A stretch of 7,423 bases of DNA from an uncultured Caulobacteraceae bacterium (GCA_903884915.1 CAISGS010000091.1:1-7423), one strand, 5' to 3'. Shown: positions 1 through 6,365, numbered from the stretch's first letter. Translations and numbers: made by a program. Notes: a model not told the origin generated them from the letters alone.

Positions 1-751
1 CCGTCCCGGCATGCGCGTGCGCTTAGCCAAGGGGGGCAATGGCGGCTTTGGCAATGCCTATTTCAAGAGCTCGATCAATCAGGCCCCCAAATATGCCAAT
101 CCTGGCCTAGAGGGTCAGGAAAAGTGGATCTGGCTGCGCCTCAAGCTGATCGCCGACGCCGGTCTGGTGGGTCTGCCCAACGCGGGCAAATCGACCTTCC
201 TTGCCGCAGCCTCAGCTGCCAAGCCCAAGATCGCCGACTATCCCTTCACCACCTTGACCCCCAATCTCGGGGTGGTGGACCTGTCAACGCAGGAACGGTT
301 CGTGCTGGCCGATATTCCCGGCCTGATCGAAGGCGCTTCCGATGGCGCAGGCCTTGGCACCAAGTTCCTTGGCCATGTCGAGCGCACCGCGGTCCTGATC
401 CACCTGATCGATGCGACCCAAGAGGATGTGGTCGGTGCCTGGGCGACCATTCGCGGCGAGCTGGAAGCCTATGGCGCTGGCCTCGCGGACAAGCCAGAGC
501 TTTTGGCTCTCAACAAGGCCGACGCCCTCTTGCCCGAAGAGCGGGCACAAAAGGTCGCTGAGATCGAGGCCGCAGCGGGCATCACCCCCTATGTGATTTC
601 GGGCGTCTCGGGCGAAGGGGTGCGCGATATTTTGCGCCTCGCCCACGGCAAGATCCGCGCCGCACGGGTGATGGAAAAGGCCGCCGCCCTCAAGCTCGGC
701 AAGACCTTGGCCCCGACCGAGGATGATCCTGACAAGGACTGGGCCCCATGA
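1..751 (+). CDS. obgE: GTPase ObgE/CgtA, 3' part (5' end outside window)
   Basis: Obg-family GTPase that binds the 50S ribosomal subunit and acts in its late assembly; in Caulobacter it is the essential protein CgtA. The reading frame is open from base 2. The ATG at 11 is internal, because it lies inside the conserved end of the glycine-rich Obg domain ([19 protein letters not shown]), so roughly the first 110 residues are missing. The G domain is complete: P-loop GLPNAGKS at 170-193, switch I with [14 protein letters not shown]3 DIPG at 311-322 followed by [13 protein letters not shown]4 NKAD at 512-523, and G5-like SGVSGEGV from 599. After the G domain only a short tail remains, ending in an acidic DDPDKDWAP; there is no C-terminal OCT domain, as is usual for proteobacterial Obg. 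The stop overlaps the proB start (ATGA), suggesting translational coupling. Confidence 0.97.
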   Translation, partial: RPGMRVRLAKGGNGGFGNAYFKSSINQAPKYANPGLEGQEKWIWLRLKLIADAGLVGLPNAGKSTFLAAASAAKPKIADYPFTTLTPNLGVVDLSTQERFVLADIPGLIEGASDGAGLGTKFLGHVERTAVLIHLIDATQEDVVGAWATIRGELEAYGAGLADKPELLALNKADALLPEERAQKVAEIEAAAGITPYVISGVSGEGVRDILRLAHGKIRAARVMEKAAALKLGKTLAPTEDDPDKDWAP

Positions 752-1872
752 ACCGGCTGACAACCGCCCGCCGGGTGGTGGTCAAGGTCGGCTCAGCCCT
801 TCTGGTCGACCCTGCTGCCGGACAGGCCAATCACGCTTGGCTGGCCAGCATGGCCGCTGATGTGGCGAGGATGAGGGCAAGGGGCCAGCAGGTGCTGATC
901 GTCTCGTCCGGATCGGTGGCCTTAGGGCGTCAGCGCTTAGGGCTGGGCCGCCGCGCCCTGACCCTGCCCGAAAAACAGGCCGCTGCCGCTGCAGGTCAAA
1001 GCCTTCTCATGCGCGCTTGGGAGCAGGCCTTTGAGCCCCACGCCCTGACGACGGCGCAAATTCTTCTGACCCGAGATGATACAGAGACCCGCCGCCGCTG
1101 GCTCAATGCCCGCGCGACCGTAGAGACCCTGCTCGAGCTTGGGGCCACGCCGGTGATCAATGAGAACGACACGGTGGTCACCGAAGAGATCCGCTATGGC
1201 GATAATGACCGCTTGGCTGCCCGCGTCGCCCAGATGATCGGGGCTGATATGCTGGTGCTGCTGTCCGACATTGACGGGCTCTATACGGCTGATCCGCGAA
1301 ACAACCCCTCGGCCCAGCACATTCCCGTCGTTCACGAAATCACGCCCGAGATCGACGCCATGGCGGGCGGCGCCAATAGCGGCGCAGGTGTGGGCACCGG
1401 CGGCATGGCCACCAAGCTGATTGCTGCGCGCATTGCGGGCGGCGCGGGCTGCGCGACCCTGATCACCATCGGTTCGGGAGAGGCCCCCTTGAAGGCCGCC
1501 GAAGAGGGCGCCCGCTCGACCCTCTTTGAGCCCTCCACCACACCCGCCGCCGCCTATAAGCAGTGGATTGCTGGATCGCTGGCTCCGCAAGGCCGGGTGA
1601 CGGTGGATGCGGGCGCAGAACGGGCCCTGCGCTCAGGCAAGAGTCTCTTGCCTGCGGGCGTGCGCGCCGTCGAAGGCCGGTTTGAAAAGGGCGATGCCGT
1701 GGCCATTGTCGGCGAAGATGGCCGCGAATTTGCCCGGGGCCTCGTGCGCTATGACGCGTCAGAAACCGAGCGGGTTCAGGGCGTCAAGTCCAGCCAGATC
1801 GAAGCGATCCTTGGCTATTCGGGCGGTCCGACCCTGATCCATGCAGACGATCTGGCCCTGCTTCACAGCTAG
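748..1872 (+). CDS. proB: glutamate 5-kinase
   Basis: Phosphorylates L-glutamate to gamma-glutamyl phosphate, the first and normally proline-inhibited step of proline synthesis in the cytoplasm. The 374 residues match a full-length two-domain enzyme. The amino-acid kinase domain (about 5-260) shows VVKVGSALL with Lys13, [15 protein letters not shown] (52-66), VINENDTV (136-143), [17 protein letters not shown] (151-167), [12 protein letters not shown] (173-184) and GTGGMATK (216-223). The C-terminal part (about 280-360; [13 protein letters not shown], then [15 protein letters not shown]) is a PUA domain. The ATG lies in a 4-nt overlap with the obg stop, so translation is probably coupled. Its product is used directly by ProA, encoded next. 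All recognised kinase motifs are intact, so it should be active. Confidence 0.97.
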   Translation: MNRLTTARRVVVKVGSALLVDPAAGQANHAWLASMAADVARMRARGQQVLIVSSGSVALGRQRLGLGRRALTLPEKQAAAAAGQSLLMRAWEQAFEPHALTTAQILLTRDDTETRRRWLNARATVETLLELGATPVINENDTVVTEEIRYGDNDRLAARVAQMIGADMLVLLSDIDGLYTADPRNNPSAQHIPVVHEITPEIDAMAGGANSGAGVGTGGMATKLIAARIAGGAGCATLITIGSGEAPLKAAEEGARSTLFEPSTTPAAAYKQWIAGSLAPQGRVTVDAGAERALRSGKSLLPAGVRAVEGRFEKGDAVAIVGEDGREFARGLVRYDASETERVQGVKSSQIEAILGYSGGPTLIHADDLALLHS

Positions 1873-1917
1873 AACCGACCTTCCGAACACCGCCAATTCC
1901 AGCCCCCTACGCTTGTT

Positions 1918-1952
1918 CCGCTTGCCAAGCTCGCTTTCAGGCGGCAAAGCGG
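1918..1952 (+). promoter_or_regulatory. hairpin covering part of the proA ribosome binding site
   Basis: In the 84-nt gap between proB and proA, CCGCTTGCC (1918-1926) can pair with GGCAAAGCGG (1943-1952). This gives a 9-bp stem with one bulged A at 1946 and a 16-nt loop. The 3' arm includes the first two bases of GGAG (1951-1954), the only Shine-Dalgarno-like sequence close to the proA ATG at 1957. The pairing is read directly from sequence; any role in limiting proA translation is inference. No T-run follows, so it does not look like a terminator. Confidence 0.4.
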
Positions 1953-1956
1953 AGTT

Positions 1957-3246
1957 ATGATCGAAGAGAGCAAAAGCCTTGATGGGGTGATGGCGGCGAT
2001 GGGCGAAGCGGCCCGGCGCGGCGCTGAGGCCTTGCGGCTGTCCTCTGCTGAGACCCGGACGGCTGCGATCCTGGCCATGGCCGGAGCGGTGCGCGCCTCT
2101 GCAGGCACCATCTTGGCCGCCAATGCCAAGGATCTGGCGGCCGCTGAAGCCAACGGCGTCACCGGCCCAATGTTAGAGCGCCTGATGCTCAATCCTGACC
2201 GGATCGAGGCGATGGCGGCAGGATTAGAAGCCGTCTCACAGATCCCAGATCCGCTGGGCCGGGTCACAGACCACTGGGTCCGCCCCAATGGTCTCGACTT
2301 TAGCCGGGTTCGCACCCCCATCGGCGTCATTGCCATCATCTATGAGAGCCGCCCCAACGTCACGGCGGATGCTGCGGCCCTCTGCATCCGCTCAGGCAAT
2401 GCAGCCGTCCTGCGCGGCGGGTCTGAATGTCTCGCCTCCAACATGGCCATCCACGCCGCCGTGGTCCAAGGCCTTGAGGCCGCTGGCCTGCCCGCCGCCT
2501 GCGTCCAGACCGTGCCCACCACCGACCGCGATGCGGTGGGCCTGATCCTTGCGGGGCTAAAGGACACAAAAGGCCATCGCTGCCTTGACCTGATCATTCC
2601 GCGCGGCGGCAAGAGCCTTGTTGCCCGAGTGCAGGCCGATGCCCGCGCGCCGGTTCTGGGTCACCTTGAGGGCCTGTGCCACACCTTCGTCCATCAAGAT
2701 GCCGACCTCGCCAAGGCCAGAGCTATCGTGGTCAATGCCAAGCTGCGCCGGGTCTCGGTCTGCGGCTCGCTCGAGACCTTGCTGATCGATAGGGTCGCGG
2801 CTGAGCGCCTGCTGGTGCCCATCGCTGCCGACCTTTTGGCAAAGGGCTGTGAGCTTCGCGGCGACGCGGCGGCCTGCGCCCTCGTGCCCCAGATGATCCC
2901 CGCGACGCTCGAAGACTGGACCACCGAATATCTGGCTCCGATCTTGGCCGTGAAGATCGTCGATGGGGTCGCCGGTGCCGCCGACCATATCCGCCTCTTT
3001 GGCTCAGGCCATACGGACGCGATCATCACCGAAAATAGCGCTGTGGCCGAAGCCTTCGTCGCTGAGGTCGATTCGGCCATCGTGCTGGTCAATGCCTCAA
3101 CCCAGTTTGCCGACGGCGGCGAGTTTGGTTTTGGCGCTGAGATCGGCATCGCGACTGACAAGTTACACGCAAGGGGGCCCGTTGGGGCCGAGCAACTGAC
3201 GACGTTCAAATATGTGGTTCGCGGGACAGGCCAGACGCGGCCCTGA
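1957..3246 (+). CDS. proA: gamma-glutamyl phosphate reductase
   Basis: NADPH-dependent reductase of the aldehyde dehydrogenase superfamily that turns gamma-glutamyl phosphate into glutamate 5-semialdehyde, the second step of proline synthesis. Its 429 residues fit the usual 415-430. Family signatures are intact: RTPIGVIAIIYESRPNVT (119-136), AALCIRSGNAAVLRGG (140-155), the catalytic cysteine Cys269 in NAKLRRVSVCGSLETLL, and the C-terminal block FADGGEFGFGAEIGIATDKL (384-403) with HARGPVG and TTFKYVVRG. The ATG at 1957 follows GGAG by only 2 nt, which is close; the next in-frame ATG is residue 12. No upstream in-frame start is available. Its last 35 nt are shared with the start of nadD. It sits directly behind proB, as expected for a two-gene pathway. 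Confidence 0.97.
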   Translation: MIEESKSLDGVMAAMGEAARRGAEALRLSSAETRTAAILAMAGAVRASAGTILAANAKDLAAAEANGVTGPMLERLMLNPDRIEAMAAGLEAVSQIPDPLGRVTDHWVRPNGLDFSRVRTPIGVIAIIYESRPNVTADAAALCIRSGNAAVLRGGSECLASNMAIHAAVVQGLEAAGLPAACVQTVPTTDRDAVGLILAGLKDTKGHRCLDLIIPRGGKSLVARVQADARAPVLGHLEGLCHTFVHQDADLAKARAIVVNAKLRRVSVCGSLETLLIDRVAAERLLVPIAADLLAKGCELRGDAAACALVPQMIPATLEDWTTEYLAPILAVKIVDGVAGAADHIRLFGSGHTDAIITENSAVAEAFVAEVDSAIVLVNASTQFADGGEFGFGAEIGIATDKLHARGPVGAEQLTTFKYVVRGTGQTRP

Positions 3247-3883
3247 CGCCGGTCGTCCCAAGGCGCTGCGTCCCGGGTTTCACCTGGAGCGGGGTCAAAG
3301 GGTCGGCCTGTTCGGTGGCTCCTTTAATCCCCCACATTCGGGCCATGCCCATGTGGCCCGCACGGCTATGGCCCATCTCGACCTGGACCGGGTGCTATGG
3401 CTGGTCTCACCGCAAAATCCCCTAAAGGCCGCAGGCGAGACGGCAGACCTATCCGAGCGCATGGCCCAGACCCGCAATGTGGCCAAGACCGCTAGCCAAG
3501 GCCTGTCGATGATTGTGTCGGATGTGGAGTCCCGCATCGGGGCCCAATACACGATCGATACCCTGCGCGCGCTCAAGGCCCGCCATCCCGGGGTCCAGTT
3601 TGTCTGGATCATGGGGGCGGACAATCTGGCCCAGTTCCACCGTTGGCGCGGTTGGTTACAGATCATGCACCTCATGCCCGTCGCGGTTATCGCCCGGCCG
3701 GGCAGCTTGCTGCGTAGCCGCTTTGCCCCCGCGGCCAAGCGCTTTGCCTCATCGCGCATTGATGACGCCGCCAGCCACGGCCTTGCCAGCCGCCCCGCAC
3801 CGGCCTGGGTCTATCTCAATGCGCCGCTCAATCACGTCTCGTCCTCTGCCATCCGTGCAAGCGGCCAGAGCGTAAAAAGCTGA
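3212..3883 (+). CDS. nadD: nicotinate-nucleotide adenylyltransferase
   Basis: Transfers AMP from ATP to nicotinate mononucleotide, giving deamido-NAD in NAD synthesis. The nucleotidyltransferase fold is clear: VGLFGGSFNPPHSGH (31-45) carries the nucleotide-binding HxGH, WLVSPQNPLK (63-72) and FVWIMGADNLAQFHRWRGW (130-148) are NadD hallmarks, and SSSAIR (210-215) is the late nucleotide-binding motif. The protein ends eight residues after that motif, so the C-terminal helices found in many NadD proteins are shortened or absent. The ATG at 3212 lies 35 nt inside proA and has no clear Shine-Dalgarno, but it is the only ATG, GTG or TTG in frame ahead of the conserved core. About 28 poorly conserved residues precede the core, so a non-standard start such as CTG at 3266 cannot be excluded. 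Coupling to proA translation is likely. Confidence 0.93.
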   Translation: MWFAGQARRGPDAGRPKALRPGFHLERGQRVGLFGGSFNPPHSGHAHVARTAMAHLDLDRVLWLVSPQNPLKAAGETADLSERMAQTRNVAKTASQGLSMIVSDVESRIGAQYTIDTLRALKARHPGVQFVWIMGADNLAQFHRWRGWLQIMHLMPVAVIARPGSLLRSRFAPAAKRFASSRIDDAASHGLASRPAPAWVYLNAPLNHVSSSAIRASGQSVKS

Positions 3884-3886
3884 TTC
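3882..3886. other. GANTC site (possible CcrM methylation site)
   Basis: GATTC at the nadD stop, within the short palindrome CTGATTCAG (3880-3888). GANTC is the target of the cell-cycle methylase CcrM in most alphaproteobacteria. It is one of only six GANTC sites I count in the window. Methylation is inferred from the likely lineage, not shown here. Confidence 0.35.
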
Positions 3887-3908
3887 AGATCAACGGTGAC
3901 CCCGGCGC

Positions 3909-3937
3909 TTGGATGTGATAGGGTGTCTTTTCATAGT
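3909..3937 (+). promoter_or_regulatory. weak candidate sigma70-type promoter for rsfS
   Basis: TTGGAT (3909-3914) and CATAGT (3932-3937) are separated by 17 nt in the 74-nt gap between nadD and the proposed rsfS start. The -35 half matches consensus at three positions and the -10 half at four. The gap and the lower GC content here allow a promoter, but this match is weak and could be chance. Confidence 0.2.
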
Positions 3938-3943
3938 GATCAA

Positions 3944-3950
3944 AAAGGAG
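3944..3950 (+). promoter_or_regulatory. strong Shine-Dalgarno of rsfS
   Basis: AAAGGAG, the best ribosome binding site in the window, lies 7 nt before a CTG codon at 3958. No ATG, GTG or TTG occurs at a normal distance behind it in any frame; the nearest is a GTG at 3965, 14 nt away, which opens a frame that stops at about 4022. The CTG is in frame with rsfS, so this site decides the start call for that gene. Confidence 0.65.
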
Positions 3951-3957
3951 TTTCACG

Positions 3958-4410
3958 CTGAATCGTGAGACCGCGCCAAGCGCGACCGAGACCTCGGCAA
4001 ACCTCGCCGACGCCTCATCAATAGACCCCTCGACTGATAGCGCCCCTGCCCTGTCAGCAGATTTTCCCGCCGGTTCTGTGGAAGCTCTGATCCTTGCCCG
4101 TCTCGAAGACGACAAGGCTGAAGATCTCGTCTGCATCGACCTAGCGGACAAGAGCTCGGTGGCTGACTGTATGGTCGTGGCCTCTGGGCGTTCGCACCGC
4201 CACGTCGGTGCCATGGCCGACCACCTGATCCGCTCCCTCAAGGAAGCGGGATTTGGTAAGGCGCGCGTCGAGGGCATGCCCCATTGCGACTGGGTGCTGA
4301 TCGATGCCGGGGACGTCATCGTCCACCTGTTCCGGCCCGAAGTGCGCAGCTTCTACAATATTGAAAAGATCTGGTCGGTTGAGCCACCGGCTCGCCCCAT
4401 CGCCATCTGA
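3958..4410 (+). CDS. rsfS: ribosomal silencing factor RsfS
   Basis: RsfS (Iojap/DUF143 family) binds ribosomal protein uL14 on the 50S subunit and blocks joining with the 30S subunit, lowering translation when nutrients run short. The conserved domain starts near VEALILARLEDDKAEDL (from 4078) and contains DKSSVADCMVVASGRSHRHV, MADHL, CDWVLIDAGDVIVHLFRPEV and FYNIEKIW, all family hallmarks. The only standard start in frame is GTG at 4078, which has no Shine-Dalgarno and would give 110 residues, shorter at the N-terminus than E. coli RsfS by a few residues. The frame stays open upstream to a stop at 3937-3939, and AAAGGAG (3944-3950) sits 7 nt before CTG at 3958. I therefore prefer the CTG start, giving 150 residues with a Ser/Thr/Ala/Asp-rich, probably disordered N-terminal extension of about 40 residues. 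The family call is certain; the start is not. Confidence 0.9.
   Translation: MNRETAPSATETSANLADASSIDPSTDSAPALSADFPAGSVEALILARLEDDKAEDLVCIDLADKSSVADCMVVASGRSHRHVGAMADHLIRSLKEAGFGKARVEGMPHCDWVLIDAGDVIVHLFRPEVRSFYNIEKIWSVEPPARPIAI
3960..3964. other. GANTC site at the rsfS start
   Basis: GAATC begins at the last base of the proposed CTG start codon of rsfS. It is the second GANTC within 83 bp, one at each end of the nadD-rsfS gap. A link between CcrM methylation and rsfS expression is speculation from position only. Confidence 0.35.
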
Positions 4411-4413
4411 TCA

Positions 4414-4441
4414 GGACCCCTCGGATCCGATCCGAGGGTCC
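4414..4441 (+). terminator. strong hairpin between rsfS and rlmH, terminator-like
   Basis: GGACCCCTCGGAT and ATCCGAGGGTCC (4414-4441) form a 12-bp stem with one bulged C and a 3-nt CCG loop, starting 3 nt after the rsfS stop. Only a short TTAC follows rather than a T-run, so intrinsic termination would be weak. It could instead partly terminate, protect the 3' end of the upstream message, or affect rlmH, whose ATG lies 16 nt further on. The structure is seen; its function is inferred. Confidence 0.5.
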
Positions 4442-4457
4442 TTACGCAAACCCGCCC

Positions 4458-4931
4458 ATGAAGATCACCCTTCTGACGGTCCATCGCCTCGGCGCCTCAC
4501 CTGAGGCGTCGCTGGCCCGGGACTATGCCGCGCGGGCCACAGCGACCGGCCGCGCTCTAGGGCTTGGGCCTGTCGAGATCATTGAGGTTGAGAGCCGCAA
4601 GCCCGGCAAGGCCGCCGAGGCCGAGGTCCTGATGGCCCAGATCACGGCCTTGGGCCCAGCTTGGCTGGCCGTCTGTGACGAGCATGGCACGGCGCGCAAA
4701 TCCCGCGATCTGGCCAGCCATATTGGCCGCCTGCGCGATGATGGCCATCGGCGGATGATCCTCATCATCGGCGGCGCCGATGGGCTGGATGCGGGCCTTC
4801 TGGCCAGCGCCAAGGAAACCATCGCTTTTGGCATCCAGACCTGGCCCCATGCGCTCGCGCGGGTCATGCTGGCCGAGCAGATCTATAGGGCCTCCACCAT
4901 CCTTGCCGGTTCGCCCTATCATCGCGACTAA
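4458..4931 (+). CDS. rlmH: 23S rRNA (pseudouridine1915-N3) methyltransferase
   Basis: SPOUT-family methyltransferase that uses S-adenosylmethionine to methylate N3 of pseudouridine 1915 in helix 69 of 23S rRNA, acting on assembled 70S ribosomes. Its 157 residues match the family (about 155). The C-terminal trefoil-knot half is clear: CDEHGTARKSRDLASHI (73-89), RDDG, the SAM-binding IGGADG (104-109), TWPH (128-131), RVMLAEQIYRA (135-145) and the C-terminal YHRD (154-157), where the family usually ends YHRE or YHRD. His76 in CDEHG replaces the Arg that I recall as common in relatives. The ATG at 4458 has no Shine-Dalgarno within normal distance; the nearest GAGGG (4434-4438) lies inside the preceding hairpin. 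It follows rsfS by 47 nt, an arrangement widespread in bacteria. Confidence 0.96.
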   Translation: MKITLLTVHRLGASPEASLARDYAARATATGRALGLGPVEIIEVESRKPGKAAEAEVLMAQITALGPAWLAVCDEHGTARKSRDLASHIGRLRDDGHRRMILIIGGADGLDAGLLASAKETIAFGIQTWPHALARVMLAEQIYRASTILAGSPYHRD

Positions 4932-4986
4932 CAACGGGGCGACTGACAACTGGGCGAGCCTGCGCAGATCGGCTAGGCTCGGGCCC

Positions 4987-6156
4987 ATGCAGCTTCGCGT
5001 CAGTGCCCTCTTGACCGTAATCCTTGTTCTGACTGCCGGAGCCGCGGTTGGGGCAGCCCCGTCGCGCGAGGACCTTGCCCGCATTGAGGCCCGCGCCAAG
5101 GCGAGGCAACGCGACCTCGACACCCTCCGCACCCAAGCCACCGAGGCGCGCCGCGACGTCAACAGCCTGCGCAGCCAACTGATCCAACTGGCCAGCGAGC
5201 AGAACCGCAGTGAACAGACCGCCAGCGATAGCCGCGCCAAGCTGGTTCAACTGAACCTGCGCGAAAGTGAATTGGCCAACAGCCTGGGCCAAAATCAAAA
5301 CCAGCTGTCGCGGCTCTTGGCGGCCCTGCAACTCTATGGCCGCAACCCGCCCCCTGCCCTTTTGGTTCACCCCGCGAACGCCAAGGATGCAGTTCGGGCT
5401 GCGATCCTCATGCGGGCCGTCACCCCGGAACTGCACAAGAGGGCGAAGGGCTTTAGCGCTGAGGTGCAGGAGATCGCGCGGGTGCGCCGAGAGACGGCGG
5501 CGGCCAGTGAGACCCTCTTTACGGCCGAAAGCGACATTGCCGACCGCCGCGCCAAGATCGAGGCCCTGCTGCAAGAAAAGGCCGCGCTGGAACAGGCGGT
5601 GACCGCCGATGCGCAACTGGCCAATGAGGACCTCAAGAAGCTCGCGGCACGGGCCAAGAGCCTGCGCGAACTGCTTCAGGGTCTGCCGCGCCAAGGCGGT
5701 TCTTCCGCCAAGGCTGAGCCGCAAGATCAGACTGCCGGACCCGTGATCAGAAACACCATCTTCATCAACCCCTCGGCAGGCACCCTGATCCGCCGCTTTG
5801 GCCAGACCGCGCCGCGCACCGGGGCGGCAGGCGGCGGGCGATCCGAAGGCTGGACCTGGCGCACCGAAAAGGGGGCAAGCGTTCGCGCGCCAACCCAAGG
5901 CACAGTCGAATATGCTGGCCCGCTCAAGGGCTGGGGGATGGTTTTGATCCTGCGACTGGGCGGCGGCTATCATCTGGTCTTAGCAGGCATGGACCAGACC
6001 ACCGCTGAAGCGGGACGCACCCTGTCGGCGGGCGAACCGGTGGGCCGCATGAGTGATCAAGATCGGCCCACGCCAGAGCTCTATATGGAGATCCGCCGCG
6101 ATGGTTCGCCCGTTGATCCCGCCCGCTGGCTAGCGAGCCTTCGCGCACCCGGTTAG
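4987..6156 (+). CDS. envC: EnvC-type murein hydrolase activator, degenerate LytM domain
   Basis: Predicted periplasmic regulator of cell-wall amidases at division. I chose the ATG at 4987 because it begins a good signal peptide (MQLRVSALLTVILVLTAGAA, cleavage near residues 23-24); the frame is open further upstream, but only through rlmH. The mature 389-residue precursor has a long Ala/Arg/Glu/Leu/Gln-rich coiled coil (about 26-118), a break at YGRNPPPALLVHP, more helix (about 130-232), a Gly/Ser/Pro linker, and an M23/LytM domain (about 258-385). The domain keeps its scaffold (VRAPTQGTVEYAGPLKGWG, GGGYHLVLAGM, GEPVGRM) but the zinc ligands are lost: GWTWRTEKGA stands where HxGxD is expected and ELYMEIRRDG where HLHFE is expected. 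It should therefore activate amidases rather than cut peptidoglycan, as known for E. coli EnvC. Only a weak AGG precedes the start. Confidence 0.88.
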   Translation: MQLRVSALLTVILVLTAGAAVGAAPSREDLARIEARAKARQRDLDTLRTQATEARRDVNSLRSQLIQLASEQNRSEQTASDSRAKLVQLNLRESELANSLGQNQNQLSRLLAALQLYGRNPPPALLVHPANAKDAVRAAILMRAVTPELHKRAKGFSAEVQEIARVRRETAAASETLFTAESDIADRRAKIEALLQEKAALEQAVTADAQLANEDLKKLAARAKSLRELLQGLPRQGGSSAKAEPQDQTAGPVIRNTIFINPSAGTLIRRFGQTAPRTGAAGGGRSEGWTWRTEKGASVRAPTQGTVEYAGPLKGWGMVLILRLGGGYHLVLAGMDQTTAEAGRTLSAGEPVGRMSDQDRPTPELYMEIRRDGSPVDPARWLASLRAPG

Positions 6157-6160
6157 AGTC
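6156..6160. other. GANTC site at the envC stop
   Basis: GAGTC starts at the last base of the envC TAG, at the head of the 218-nt gap before ctpA. No further GANTC occurs between here and the window end. Its role, if any, is unknown. Confidence 0.3.
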
Positions 6161-6298
6161 GGGGGCTAGGGCTAAAAATCCGCAAATCCGCCGATCACGG
6201 ACCTATTACTGTTAACCAGACGGAAATACCGAGTTTGCAGGCTCGATCTTGTCTGCACGCCCTTTCGCTTTTGGTCAAATCGGTTATCGATCTTCTCA

Positions 6299-6350
6299 GC
6301 ACCCTGCTGATCCGGCGTCTTAGAAAAGGCGTAGTGTCCAAACAGGGTGC
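6299..6350 (+). repeat. nested inverted repeat in the ctpA leader
   Basis: In the 218-nt gap before ctpA, GCACCCTG (6299-6306) has an exact inverted copy CAGGGTGC (6343-6350). Between them CGTCTT (6315-6320) can pair with AAGGCG (6325-6330), counting one G-U pair, around the loop AGAA. The 5' arm also lies in a competing small hairpin, CAGCA-CCC-TGCTG (6297-6309). The outer repeat ends 24 nt before the ctpA ATG. This could be leader RNA structure, or the outer palindrome could be a protein-binding site. I see no convincing promoter in the rest of the gap (6157-6298). Confidence 0.35.
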
Positions 6351-6365
6351 CTCACTCGCTATTTC

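Noticed and set aside
124..763. Overlapping frames on both strands inside obg (124-561 +, 284-763 -)
   Set aside because: No domain features, and the obg frame is conserved throughout with all GTPase motifs, so these are shadows.
3965..4024. Possible short Arg/Pro-rich leader peptide from GTG 3965 behind the rsfS Shine-Dalgarno
   Set aside because: Spacing of 14 nt is too long, and the composition looks like an out-of-frame reading of GC-rich coding DNA. The CTG in frame with rsfS explains the site better.
4780..4986. In-frame upstream extension of envC starting inside rlmH (ATG 4780)
   Set aside because: The added residues are rlmH read out of frame, and they would bury the signal peptide that begins at 4987.
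4864..5973. Long open frame of 369 codons on the - strand opposite rlmH and envC
   Set aside because: It mirrors the codon pattern of envC, has no recognisable domain, and runs antisense through two genes with clear homology. Such shadow frames are usual in high-GC DNA.
6153..6180. Candidate Caulobacter-type promoter (TTAGAG, 12 nt, GCTAAAAA) after envC
   Set aside because: The -10 part resembles GCTANAWC but the -35 part matches poorly, and it would leave a leader of nearly 200 nt. Not strong enough to annotate.
6130..6180. Possible terminator after envC (CTAGC/GCTAG and CCCG/CGGG pairings before TAAAAAT)
   Set aside because: Stems are only 4-5 bp with poor loops, and the run is of A, not T, on the coding strand.
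6212..6226. CtrA-like site TTAA-N7-GAAA in the ctpA leader
   Set aside because: Only the first half matches TTAA-N7-TTAA; one half-site is expected by chance in a lower-GC gap.
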